DNA of 64,000 nt from Hyaloscypha bicolor E (lineage: Eukaryota > Ascomycota > Leotiomycetes > Helotiales > Hyaloscyphaceae): positions 310,001 to 374,000 of the forward strand of contig NW_020194685.1 of the NCBI RefSeq assembly GCF_002865645.1, given 5' to 3'. The position numbers and the translations under genes are program-made. Below are positions 40,850-54,130 of this stretch, in pieces; positions within the stretch are counted from its first letter, which is position 1; every line of letters starts with the position of its first letter. The notes below the pieces were generated by a model. The model ran no database searches. It was given only the letters and a program-made list of their open reading frames with translations, and had not been told where the DNA came from.

Positions 40850-41760
40850 TATTTTTTTTAGAAACGTTTTATAAATAGCCCGGTTATATATTAATATTAT
40901 ATAATATTTCAATAATATTTTTATTTATTTAAAAAATCTAATAAAATATAAATAATATATATAAAAAGTATTAGACTATTTATATTTTACTAGTTTCTAA
41001 ATAAATATTAAGAAATTAGAATTTAAAATTATATATATAAAATATTTGATTTTTATTATTTTATATTTAATATTAAAATAAGTTCTAATAAAATTAAAAT
41101 AATATATAACTAGTAATTCTTAAAAATAATTAAAAATATATAGTTCTTTTTTAATTACTATAATTTCTATAAATACTTTATTAAAAAAATATAAATAAAT
41201 TACTAGATCTTTTAAATAATTCGAATAATATTAAAAGGCTTTTAATTATTTAAAAAATATTATAATTTCTATTTTAGTTCCATAATATTATAATTTAGAT
41301 TTATTTATAATAATAGAAATAAATATATTTAAAGAAATAATTACTAGTTTATTCTTTTAATATAACTTAGAAATAAGCCTTTAATATTTTATAGCTTATT
41401 TTTCTAAAATTATAATATATATAATAAAGCAATATTTATTATAATATAAATATTAAAAGAATAAAAAATTAAACTAAAAGGCTTTTAGAATACTTTATTT
41501 AAAATTTATTCTAATTATTATATTTTAAAATATTTTATAATTACTAAAAAGCTTTCTTTTTAATAAATTAAATAAACTAAGCTTTTATTTTATTATTATT
41601 TTAACCTTATATCTTATTTTAGAAAATTAAATAAATAAATAAATACTTTATTATAAAAATAAAACAAAATAAATATTTAAAGCCAAATTAAAAAAAAAAG
41701 CTATAAATTCAAATACTTTTTTTTAAAATGAAATTAATTCGGAAATTATTTATAACTTAT
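40850..41760 (+). pseudogene. RT thumb and RNase H relic of element E
   Basis: Plus-strand translation gives a segment matching the YLDDILIYS region (now FNNIFIYL, about 40,905), then KVLD-LY, I-IKKLEF and IKYL blocks before 41,050. A YFSKK-like block is near 41,400 and a final block that matches the NRRQARW-EFLS-FNF region is near 41,560-41,640. The order fits a Gypsy pol. Stops and missense changes abolish activity. Confidence 0.65.
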
Positions 41761-43598
41761 AGCTTATAGTAATATTTTATAAAATTAGTTTATTTAATCC
41801 GGAATTTAATTCTAAAAACTAAATATATATTAAAAAATTTCCTAAAACATATATTTCTATTAATGATATAATTTTTCTAGAAAAAGATATTTTCTTAAAA
41901 GCTTTATTAATAGCCTTTATTATAGTTATTTTTATAAAAGTATAATTAAAAACTCTTATTAAATATAATAGCTTATAACTTATAAATAAGATTTTATAAA
42001 ATAATTATAAATTATTAAATCTAGAAAAGCTATATATAATAGCTTAAACTAAAAATAATATTTAAATATTATAAAAAACTCTATATTATAAAAAATAAAA
42101 TAACTTCCGAATTAGTTTTATAAACTATTCTAATTTATAAAATATATAATAAATTTCTTTTTATATATTTTAGATATATAAAGCATTATTAGTTATTTAA
42201 AAAATAATATTACTAATTATTTATAAATAAAAATATTAATTAATATTATAGTAATTACTATACTTATAAGAAATTATATATATTAAAAATAAAAAGTCTA
42301 ATTTGCTTTATTTTTTTCTAGTTTCTAATTATTTTTAGTAATATATTACTATAAACTATAAAAGCTATTTAGAAAATAAATCGGATTATAATATAATTAT
42401 TATATTTATGAATTATTTATTTAAATATCTAATTATAATTTTTATATAAAATATAATTATAGCTAAATAGCTAATATTTCTATTTTTATTTTATATAATA
42501 TATTAAATTAAAATCCCTAATTTATATTTAATTTTTAAATTAAATTTTATATAATAATTAATATTAAGCTTAAGCTTTTAATAATTAATTATTTTTAAAT
42601 AAATAAATAAACGGAAATTATTAATTAATATTTTAATTAGAAATTATATTTATATATTAAATATTACTTATTACTAAAATAATTAAAATAAATAAGTTAT
42701 TATAATTAATTATTAATAAGCTTTTTTTAATATAAAACTATTAGCTAATTTTTATTTATAACTAAAAAAAGCTATAAATCTTATATTTTTCTAAACTAGA
42801 ACTTTTTTATTAAAGCTAGCTTATTTAAGAAAAAGCTAAATAGAAATAAAACTAAAATATTAATAAAGCAATTATATGAATTATAATAATTTATCTAAAA
42901 TTATATAAAGTAAATATAGAAATAATGTATAATATAAGCTTATAAATACTACTATTTAATTAATTTTGAAGTCGAGAATAAAATATAAATTATTATAAAA
43001 TACTAAAAATCTAATTATTTAAACTAGAAACTAGAGAATTAAATACAAGACCTATTTGAGATTCTAGAATAATATAGCTATTTATATTTTTTAAAACTAC
43101 TAGAAATTATAAAAATATATCTAATCTTTTATATAAAAAAGCCATAAAAGAATTCTTAGAATTCTTTATTAAATTAATTAAATCCGAAACTACTTTTATT
43201 AATATTAGAAAATAGTAAATAAGAATATAATATTAAACGGGTTATTATAATTAAACTAATAAAAAATAAACTAAAATATAAAATCTAGTAAATTAATTTA
43301 AATAAGAACCTAGTATAATATTTAGCTTTAATATTAAATAATAGTTCTCTAATTTTATAAAGCTTTTATAATAATAATATTAATATATTAGAACTTTTAT
43401 AAAATCTATAATATTGGCTAGATTATATAAAAATAATAATAAATTTTCCTAAATTATATATTAAAAATATTTGCCTTTTATATATAATATTTATATTCGA
43501 AATACTAGTTTATTTTAGAAAAGAAAATAATACGAAATTAAATAAATTAATAGCTTTTATAAAACTCAGAAATGAGCTTATTTAAAAAAATATATATA

Positions 43599-43856
43599 TA
43601 TTATAATTTATTAAATATTTAAATATTTAAATATTTCCTAAATATATATAATATAGCTATTTTATTAAAAAAAAGAATATTTAGAATATATTAGAAATAT
43701 TTAAAAAACTAAGCCTTTTTAAAGCTAATATATTATAAGATATATATATTTTCTTATAGCCTCTTATATTCTAATTTTCTTTTTTTTAGCTTTAAATTAT
43801 TTTTATAAAAGACCTTTTATTTTACTTTTTAAGTTCTAAATATTATATCTATAATA
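43599..43856 (+). repeat. First 3' LTR of element E
   Basis: 258 bp, fully RIP-converted across the part that is intact in the 5' LTR. It is followed by a repeat of the element's internal 3' end (43,857-44,114). Confidence 0.8.
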
Positions 43857-44399
43857 CTAAATAATAGCCTTCTAGTTTTATAATAATAATATTAATATAT
43901 TAAAACCTTTATAAAACTTATAATATTAACTAAACTATATAAAAAATAATACTTATTCGAAATTATATAGAAATAATAATAAATTCTTTTAAGTTATATA
44001 TTAAAAGTATTTATTTTTTATATATAATATTTATATTTAAAATACTAGTTTATTTTTAGAAAGAGAATAATACGAATTAGATAAATTAATAGCTTATTCT
44101 AAAAGAGAAAATAATATTATAATTTATTAGATATCTAGATATTTGGCTAGATATTTAGATATTTAGATATTTAGATATTTCCTAGATATATATAATATAA
44201 TAGCTTTATTAGGGAAATATATTTGAAATATACTAGAGATATTTAGAAAACTAAATCTTTTCGGAACTAGTATATTATAAAATATATATATTTCTTTATA
44301 ATTACTTATATTTTTTTTATTTTTTTTTAGCTTTAAATTATTTATATAAAAAAACCCTTCTATTTTATTTACTAAGCCTTAAATATTATATTTGTAATA
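43857..44399 (+). repeat. Tandem duplication of internal 3' end plus LTR of element E
   Basis: This stretch repeats roughly 43,340-43,856: about 258 bp of internal sequence and a terminal LTR (44,115-44,399, 285 bp). The terminal LTR is longer because it holds about twice as many of the short AGATATTT units (44,135-44,185) as the other copies. Confidence 0.82.
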
Positions 44400-45761
44400 A
44401 TAATAAACTCTATAATTAAATAATAGAATTATTTTTTAATATAATTATATTATATTATATTATAAATTAAAATATAATTCTAATAATTAATTTTTCTTAA
44501 AAAGTAATTAATTTAATATTAAAGTTAAAAATATTAAAAATTATAAGATATTAATTATTAAATTATTTATTATATTAAAAGCTATATATTAAATATTAGA
44601 GAAATAAAATATTAAAAATAAATATAAAATAAAGCTAAATTAAAATACTTAAATAAAATAATATTAAAAAGTCGAGGTATTTTTTCTGCTTTTTTTCTAG
44701 TTTAATATTTTTAATATATAAGATTTTTTAAATTTCGAGTCTTTAATTATTATATTAATTTTACTATTATATAAAAAGCTTATTAAAAAGTTTCAAATAT
44801 TATTAAAATATAAAAAAAGATTAAATATAAATTACTTTAAAAATATATTATAATTTAGCTAAAACTAAAATTATTAGCTTATAAATTATAATAAATATAT
44901 TTAATATTTCTTATATAACTTTATATATAAAAAAGCAAGAAATAAAGCTTTTTTTAAATATATATATATATTTAAATAAAACCTAAGAAATAATTCTAAT
45001 ATAATATATAAATATAATTATTATTATAATATTATTATAATAAGAATTCTTATTTAAATATAAATTAATTATATTATTTTAATTATAAGTTTAGTTTTAT
45101 ATTAATATACTTTTTATTAATATATTATAATAAGTATTTAAAAGTTTATTTATATTATATTATAAATAAATAATAGAAGTTATATTATTATAATATAATA
45201 TAAATAATATTTTATAAATAGTATTTTTTTATATAATAATTAATTTTTTTTTATATTTTATTTAATTTATATATATTATAATATAATCTGGAAATCTTTT
45301 TATTTTATTAATATTTTTATTTATAATTCGATATTTTTAAAAAATATAATTTATATTTAATAACGAGGTTAACTTTTCTATAAAACTTTATTAATCTTAT
45401 TTATTAATTCTATTAGTTTCAAGTAATTAGTTATTAATTCGCAAATAAAATACAAATTATTAATAATATTCTATTATTATTTCTAAAATAATATAAAATA
45501 ATTATTATAGCTAATTAGCTTTTATTAATAAACTCGAAGCTATATAATAGATCTTTTATTTAGTTCTACTAAATATATAAGCTATTAATTAATTTATATT
45601 TAATATTATAATTAAAAAACTCGCCCTTTTTATAAATAAATATTTCTTATAATAAAGTAATAAATTAACTAAAATTAAAAGAAATATTAAAATTAATAGC
45701 TATAATATTAAATCGAGTATAAAACCTTAACTAAATAGCTAATAGCTTTCTAAATCTAATA

Positions 45762-45954
<193 letters not shown>

Positions 45955-46070
45955 ATATTATTTCTTTTATAATTATTATATAATATTATTATTCTTATTA
46001 TAAAATAGCTAGACCTAATTTAATAATCTATTATAATCTTTTATAAAAATGAGGCTAGTTATATATTTAA

Positions 46071-46168
46071 TTTTTAATATCTATTAACTTATTTTATATA
46101 TTATAATATATAAATATTTTTTAATATCTATTAACTTATTTTATATATTATAATATATAAATATATTT
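46071..46168. repeat. Tandem duplication, unit about 47 bp
   Basis: Two nearly identical head-to-tail copies centred on the shared block ATATCTATTAACTTATTTTA, at about 46,077 and 46,124. They lie just left of Copia C. Confidence 0.85.
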
Positions 46169-46383
46169 TAATATTTTTTCTTCTTATTACTAAACTAGAA
46201 TCCTATATAATCCCGAATATATTATACTAATTATAAATATAAGTAATAATTAGGCTTTTATTATTAGTATTATATTATTATATTAATAATAAATTAAAAT
46301 CTAGTTTTATATTTAAGTTAGTAAATATTAAAACGTATTTTAATCTTTATAGTAATTCTATTAAATATATTTCCCTTAGTAAA

Positions 46384-46658
46384 TATTAGTATAGCTATTT
46401 CTTTAAGAGTTATATATATAGTTACGGGATACGGAATATAGGTAATAGAATATAAAATACGGGATATAGTTATATAACCTCGCGTCCTATAAGTAACTCG
46501 ACTAGTAAACTAGATCCTATTAGGCTTAATAGATTTAGGAATCATATATTAATACTATAATACTATAATTCTTATTTCTAAAAAATAACTTTACTAACTA
46601 ATATAACTAGTATTTCTATACCTATATAATAGTATTATATATTACTAGTAAACTAATA
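46384..46658 (+). repeat. 5' LTR of Copia C
   Basis: 275 bp, direct repeat of 52,333-52,607. It is more RIP-converted than the 3' LTR. Confidence 0.9.
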
Positions 46659-49600
46659 CTAATTAGTTAGTACTTATAGATTAGAGAAAGACCTAGCTAG
46701 TCGGAAAAGCATTTAGTAGCCTAAGACAAGTAGTTTACTTCTAGTTAAAAGAAGAAACTACTATTAACTCCGGAAAAGTATTTAGTAGCCTAAGAAGAAA
46801 ATACTAGCTCTTGCTAATTAATAAGTAATTAGCTATTTAACTATTCATTTATTTATTTAACTTCTATTATTCTTTAAAACTAACTTCTTTTGGCTCCAAG
46901 ATTACTTTCTTAGAAACTATCTTTTCTATTTATATAATACTCGTATTTATAAGACCCTTTTTCTAGAATATATATCTTATATATATCCTTAAAGCTCTTT
47001 AACTACTACTTCGATTTTATTATTAAATCAAGCCCTTTAAGCTTCAGACTCTCCCGGAATTATAATATTTTACTTCCTAAATTTCTTATTATAAACAAAA
47101 TATTTAAAAATAAAATATTTACTTTAGACTTTAATACTAATATCCTTATTACTAAACCCTTTTTATGAACTTACTATAAACTACCTTACTTTTAAATACC
47201 TCTTACTATAAATTATATATATATACTAGGGAGAAACTAAACTTGGTTTAGTATAGATAATAAAAAGAATAAGAAGATAATTAAGAAATAAGAGAATAAG
47301 ATTAATATTATTAATACTATAAAAATAAATCTTCGGGAATATCTAAATACTAAGCTATATTAGTATATCTTATATAGAATTTCTAGTAAGAGCTTATAGG
47401 ATCTATTTAAGAATAACTTTAAGGACTTTAATACTATAACCTTTAGTTAATATAGTTATACTAAACTATAAGGCCTTTAAAAATACCTTTAGTATAATAA
47501 TATCTATATTAAATAGAATTATATATACTTTACTATAATATAGTTTCTACTTAATATTATTTAGAAAAAAATAATATATATTTAGTATAAAGCCAATATT
47601 ATTAAAAATAGCCTAATTAGAATAGATTTTTTAAAGAGACCTATTATATTAATTTATCTTATTTTAGAGAAAACTAGACGGAAGAGAACTAAGTATTCTC
47701 GGTTAACTAGCTAGTTAAACTAAGGCATCTATTTACTTTCTCTAAATTAAGGTTATTTACTACTTCTATCTTTACTATTACTACTAGATTTACTATACCC
47801 AAAGAACCCTTAGTTAATTCCTACTATTATTACTAGGAAGCTTATTAGGGGAATAGTAAAGATATATTCTAAGATACAAAAATATAATAGAACTAATAGT
47901 AGTTTTAATTATAAACTTACTATTTTTCTTAATATCTACTAATATATAAAGCTTCTAAAAAAGATATTAGTAAGAGCTTTTCCTACTATATTAAAGGAAC
48001 TAGTATAAGACTACTTCTATAATAACTAGTTCTTTTAATATACGTATAAAGAAGCTTATATAAATATTTATAGTTTCTTTAAAGGCCCCGGTTTCTATTA
48101 TTAAAATTTAGATAAATAAAATACTATTATCTTAATAACTATAATAGTAAAAGACCCTAAAAAGATAACGTTTAAGCTTGTCTAAATACTAATTAATAAC
48201 CTGTATAAATTATAATATAGCCTTACTCTTGCCTTAAGAAATACCGAATTCCTATATAATAAGATTATTACTTCTTATTAAGGCTTACTAGTATACTAAT
48301 ATATAGTTTCAGATCCTCCTAATAAACTCGGCTAGCTTATTAATAAGCTCTAATTATCTATTACTACTTATAAAAAGAAGTAATAAATTAATACTAAAAC
48401 TTACTTTACTAATTAATAATACTATTCTCTAAACTCTCTAAGCTATTATCTGTCCGGAAATCGTTAATACGGACCCAGCTATAACTTTAGAACCTGTAAT
48501 AATTACTTTAAGCCCCGTAATTATAATAATTATACTCCGAAATTATATTTTATATATAAGAGACCCGAATACTGCTTATAGAAATATATACTAGAGAAAT
48601 AAGAGGCTAAGAAGGCTCGATTTAAAAATAGAAACATTTACTAATTTAGATTCCGAAATACCTATAATTTTAATAAATGCTTTAGTAGTATTTATATATA
48701 ATATATTACTAAATTCGAAAGAGAAGAAAATAATAAGAGTAATAAAAATAAACTAGTAAGTAATGCTTTTAAAGCCTTACTAGTAGAAATAAATAAAGGA
48801 AAGAAATATTACCCTAATTCCTATTTTACTTCTATTAAGAGCTTCCTAGCTATTCCTATAGCCCCTGCTCCTACTATTCCTATAACTAATACCCTTATAA
48901 ATAACCTTACTTCTCTTTCTCTTATATATTAGATAATAGGCGAAAACCATACCTTAAAGCCTACTAAATAAATAAAAAACACTCAGATATTTATAATTAA
49001 TAATATATTAAGATATAATACTTACTACTTTTATAAAGTTATAATTAATACTAGAGTCTCTAGATTCTTAACTACTAGTTCTAACTAATTCCAAGCTTTA
49101 TAATATACTAATAATAATATCTAACTTAATAAAACTATTAAAAGTCAAGTTAATATCTAGTTTAGTATTAGATCTATATCTTCTATTAGATCTATAATAA
49201 TAAGAATACTAATTAGGTAAGTATAATTTCATATTATACCTATAAAAACTCTATTCCTACTTAGCTTAGCTAATATAGATAAGCTAGGAATCTATTTTAA
49301 TAATCTTACTAATTATCTTATTACTTTTACTAGATGCTTTATATCTATAGTATAATGTTTTAAATATTCTTTCCTGCTTTGAAATATTATTCTATAAAGC
49401 TTTATTTCCGAATTCTTTACCTATAACTCCTGCTTTCTTATAAAGGTCAAATTATAATATCTATATTACTATTTTAGTTATTTATCTATTAGTAAGCTCC
49501 GAAATATACTAGAATAAGCAGGCTATAATATTAATATAGAAGCCCTTAAGTACCTTATAAAATACTATAAGTAATACTAGAAATTCGGATAATTACCGAA

Positions 49601-51794
49601 ATAATTTAAGTTTAACCTAAAAGATAATATTAGCTTTAATTATTCTATTATTATTAATATTTTCTATATTTCCGGTAAGCCTATACTCTATATTATTAAT
49701 AAAGGCACTTAATATTAAGCCGGCTAATAGCTTTAAAATATTAGTATATTATATACTTAGGATACCCTAAAATAATATTAGATTAATATCTATTTAGGTT
49801 CTTCTAATTAGATTATAATAAATACCAGAAAGTAGTTTATTAGTAAGAAGTTTACTTAACTTATAAATATTATAAGAACCAAGATTAAAATTATTTCTAT
49901 AGAAGCTTATAATTCCGTTAGAATTATAGAATACTACTATAGCCTAATTTAATATACTTACCTTATTATTATAGCCAAAATTAATAGAATTAATAAAAAT
50001 ACCGCACTTTAAATAGCTTTTAAAGCTATTAATAATTCCGCTAGACCCGATAGTATTATCTTAACTCTTTTAGTTTATAGTACTTTACCTTAAATAACTA
50101 AATATAATACCCTATTACTAATTATATTATAGTAATTAGTAATACTTAAGAAAGTAATAATAGAAATTCAGAAGCTTTAAGCTAGATACCAGATTATAAA
50201 TGCCCTAAATACCCGAAATAGTTCTAGTACTACTAATATTTACGAACTTCTCTTAAATTCGGATATTCTTATATAATATAAAGAAAATACTAGTTAATCT
50301 AGTAATTAGGATAAGCTATATAAGCTAGTAGCCATTAACGGAAAGAACTATATACTAGCTTTATTATATAGTAATACTACCTTCTATTTAACCTCTATAA
50401 AGCTCTTTTATATAGGAAATATTAAGATTATTACTAATAGCCCCGAACCTAAAACTATTCCCGAACTTTATAATAAGGCTAAAGGTAATACGGGTATAAT
50501 TCCTCTTATTATTCCTGCTATTTTACTAAAGTATAGCAGAGAATACCCTTATAAGAACCCGGATTTTATAGTATTTCTATAAAACAATAACTTATATAAG
50601 AACTCCTGCCAAGTTAAAGTTACTAGCCTTCTAGAAAAGAGTATATTTGAGATTATTTCTAGATCTCAGGTACTAAAGAAAATATATATCTTTAATTCCC
50701 GGTTTATTAATGAAATTAAAAATAAGGATATAGAGAGAAAGTTTAAAAAATCGAGACTAGTTATTCAAGCTTATAATAATAGTAAGAAATATATAATATT
50801 AATGCAATTACTTACTATTTAATATATTAGCTAGAGAATTATCTTTAGTATTACTACTATAATAATAAATATTACGGAACTATATTTATATAATATCTCG
50901 TAAGCTTATATCTAATTAATAACCTTACTTAATTATAATTTTTATATTAACTTATCTTATAAGCTTATTAGAGAGCTAAATCTAAATAATAATTCGGTTC
51001 TAAAAGTTATAAAACTACTATATAATATACCGGAAGCTAGAAATTACTAGTTTAAAACTTACTATTTCTACTATATTAATAAGCTTTCTATAAAATAGTT
51101 AACTTATAACTCTTGCCTCCTCTATAGCAAGTAACTTTTCGGAATTATTAGCCTTTAAACTAATAATACCCTATTTATTAGAACTAATAATTTTGCGAAA
51201 ACAAAGTAACTAAAGCTTTAAGAGACTAAGTTCTTGGCTAAGAAATATAAATGCTTTACTATTAATTATAATCTCAAGTTTAATAGAAGTATTATTTATA
51301 TAAATACTACTAGAATTACTTTTATATAGGAATACTAGTATAAAAACCTCCGAATTATTTCTTTAAAAAATACTATTATTATAAGTAGTAAGGATACTAT
51401 TTGTTAAGATCTTTCTATTAAGGACTAATATATTACCCAATATATTAAAAAAGCATATATTATATTAGTCTATTAACCAGAAGCTTTATATAACCTATTA
51501 ATTACTACTTAAGCTATTAAACCCTCGAAAACTAATATAAAAGTATTTAATAAATATATTTAATAGTAAATTAAGAATATTACTAGAGAACTGAGATTCG
51601 TAAAGCTAGTAAAAGAGTTCTTATATTTAATTATTTTTACGAATACTTCATTTATAAATAATAGAGATCTCTTCTCCTAAATTAGATATATTCTAATTCT
51701 AGTAAACGGAACTAGATATACTAATATTATTTACTAGTTCTTTACTAAATATAAGAGAGTTATTAGAAGTATTCTAGCTTTAGAACTCTATAAT

Positions 51795-52130
51795 ATGGCT
51801 TATGGCTTTAATATAGGCGCTTTAGTCAAATCTATAATTAATAGAGTACTAGAAATAGAACTACTACTAGTAGTCTATACGGATTCGAAGTCATTATATA
51901 AATGCCTTATTAAATTAGGAACCACTCGAGAAAAGCGTCTAATAATTAATATAATATACTTTCGCCAGGTATATAAATAACGAGAGATTACAGAAGTTAA
52001 ATAAATTAAGAGAGAATTAAATCCTGCTAATTCCATAATAAAATTAAAGCCAATGAACGCCTTCAAGCGCCTAATTAATATGAATACCATATAGTTAGAT
52101 GTAAAGAAATAGGTCGAGTACGAATAGGGC
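51795..52130 (+). pseudogene. Copia RNase H relic of element C
   Basis: This is the least damaged coding part of Copia C. A 61-codon open stretch includes the TDSKSLYKCLIKLG motif, with the active-site Asp of RNase H, and a KRLIINI block. After a stop the same frame continues with REITEVK, a NPA-like and an AFKRLI block, which is the usual C-terminus of fungal Copia polyproteins. It is not a host gene. Confidence 0.8.
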
Positions 52131-52332
52131 GGGAAATAGATATATGGGATAGGAAGATATTATAGGAGGGGAAGTTACGTATAAAAGACCGAGGCCTTTA
52201 GTATATAACCAAAAACTCAGAAGTAATATAGATATATAGAGCGTTTGGGAAATCTGGTACTAGGCCGGATTAGGGAATTTGCATGCGATCGGAGGGGAGT
52301 ACTATTTTTCGCGTTTTTTAGAAAGTTTCTAG

Positions 52333-52607
52333 TATTAGTATAGCTATTCCTTTGGGAATCACGTGTATAGTTACGGGATACGGGATATAAGTAATAGGAC
52401 ATGGAATACGGGACATGGTTATATAACCTCGCGTCCTATAGGTAACTCGACTAGTAGACTAGACCCTATTAGGCTTAGCAGATTTAGGGATTACATATTA
52501 ATACCATAATATTGCGATCCTTACTTCTAAAGAATAACTTTACTAACTAATATAACTAGTATTTCTATACCTATATAATAGTACTATATATTACTAGTAA
52601 ACTAATA
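52333..52607 (+). repeat. 3' LTR of Copia C
   Basis: 275 bp. It keeps CACGTG at 52,360-52,365 and several CG pairs that are lost in the 5' LTR. Confidence 0.9.
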
Positions 52608-52612
52608 GTAAG

Positions 52613-53746
52613 TATTATAAGCTAAATACTAATATAAAAGCCTAATTTAATTAAATTCGCAAATATTTATACTTTTCTATTATAATAAATATTTCTATTA
52701 TAATAAACCCGATATTAATACTTATATATAATACTCTTATAATAAGATTAAATAAATATAAGAAAAGTAATTATATTAATATTAAATAGCTGAGTTTCAA
52801 GAAATAGAAACTAGGCCGACTCTTAAAACCTAAAAATAAAATTAATAATAAATTACTCTAAAAAAATAAAGCAAATTATCTAATAAATTCTCGAAGCAAA
52901 TATATAATTTACTAGTTATATAAAAGAAGTATTTCGAATTAGCCGAAATATATTATTTATTTATAATATATTAGCTAATAATAAAAATAATTTTATTAGT
53001 ATAATAAAAAATAAAAAATATAATAATATTTTTATTTTTATTTTTATAAAAAGAAACCAATTTTCTTTTTTATATAAATTTATATTTATTTAGCTTAGTA
53101 TTAATAATAAAACTATTATTAAAGTATATAATTAGGCTTTATATAAGCTTGTATTTAAATGAAATAATAAAATTTTAATAAAATAGTAAGATATAATTAT
53201 AGAAAACTAATAAATTATATTATATTATTTTTTTATTAATTCTAGTAAAGTATTAATAAACTATATTATATTATTCTCTATTAATTCCTAAAGAAAATAA
53301 TAATAACTATAATAATAATAAAGATATTTTTACTAAGAAATAACTATTTAATTAATAAGTCTAATATAATATTATTACTAGCTTCTTTAATATAAAATTC
53401 ATTAGATATATAGAATTTATTAAGAATATAAAATAAGAAACTATTAAGAATACTAAAGTTATTATTCCGAAATATAAATATTTTAAAGTATTACTAGAAT
53501 ATATTAAGATAATAAAGAATAAATTCAAGAATAAAACTAAAAAAAATATATATAATATTTTCCCAGGCTTTATAGTAATATAAGAAGGCTTATTTATAAA
53601 GAATTCTAGAAAAGAGAAATAAGTATATATATATTCTAATTAAGTTATTTTAAATCTTTTTTTTTTTAGAAAACTATTATAATATCTTTATATTTATATA
53701 TATGTTATATAATACTTCTTTTAGTTTTTAATAACTGGAATATACT
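52613..53746. other. Unassigned RIP-degraded stretch
   Basis: About 1.1 kb of AT-rich sequence. A plus-strand coding relic is possible around 53,370-53,600, but no domain was recognised. Its last five bases ATACT belong to the target duplication of the following solo LTR. Confidence 0.4.
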
Positions 53747-53979
53747 TGTCACAGTTTTGGTTTCCACGTTGTAGTCACCTGACATAGTCACCTGACAGCT
53801 AGTATGGGAATGCGCATGGAGATATTTAGGACGCTAGGCCCCTTAGGGGCTAGCGCATTGCGGGTGTACTTTACTCTCGCAGCCTCCTGTATTCTAGTCT
53901 TCCCTTCCTTAGCTTTGAATCGTCTTTGTAAGGGACCTTCTATCTTGCTTTCCAAGCCCTGAATACCATACCCGTGACA
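53747..53979 (+). repeat. Solo LTR of the E family, unmutated, perfect target duplication
   Basis: 233 bp starting TGTCAC and ending GTGACA, flanked by ATACT at 53,742-53,746 and 53,980-53,984. Its 3' two thirds are the unmutated counterpart of the E-family LTR (for example the AGATATTTAG and CCAAGCCCTGAATA blocks). The first 70 bases are unrelated to the E LTR start and contain a repeated GTCACCTGACA motif. Confidence 0.93.
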
Positions 53980-53998
53980 ATACTAGTAACTTATAGCC

Positions 53999-54130
53999 TT
54001 ATATCTCTAGTTTTTAGTAATTAAGAAAATATATTTATAATACCTAATTATATCTCTAGTTTTTAGTAATCTTAGAAGTATAATTATATAATATCTGTAA
54101 TAGCTAGGCTCTAGTTTTAAGTAATCGGAA
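53999..54130. repeat. Imperfect tandem repeat, unit about 50-60 bp
   Basis: The block CTCTAGTTTTTAGTAAT occurs at about 54,004 and 54,052, and a variant at about 54,109. The spacers differ in length and sequence. Confidence 0.7.

Larger units (their letters stand above)
37568..44399 (+). mobile_element. Ty3/Gypsy element E with duplicated 3' end
   Basis: A 6.8-kb element with a 5' LTR at 37,568-37,823 and two LTRs at its 3' end (43,599-43,856 and 44,115-44,399), separated by a second copy of the internal 3' end. The outermost ends are flanked by ATAAT at 37,563-37,567 and 44,400-44,404, which fits one insertion followed by a tandem duplication of the 3' end. RT/RNase H relics are on the plus strand (about 40,850-41,760). 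The element is RIP-degraded except for about the first 110 bases of the 5' LTR. Confidence 0.83.
46384..52607 (+). mobile_element. Ty1/Copia element C, complete, RIP-degraded
   Basis: A 6.2-kb element with LTRs at 46,384-46,658 and 52,333-52,607 (275 bp each). Both begin TATTAGTATAGC and end CTAATA, RIP forms of the TGTCGG...CCGACA ends of the solo LTR at 37,263. The flanking 5-mers are GTAAA (46,379-46,383) and GTAAG (52,608-52,612), a target duplication differing by one G-to-A change. Gag, protease, integrase, RT and RNase H relics follow in Copia order. The 3' end, including the right LTR, is clearly less mutated than the left. Confidence 0.9.

Noticed and set aside
51795..51980. 61-codon frame as a host gene
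   Set aside because: It is the RNase H part of Copia C, continuing in frame after a RIP-type stop.
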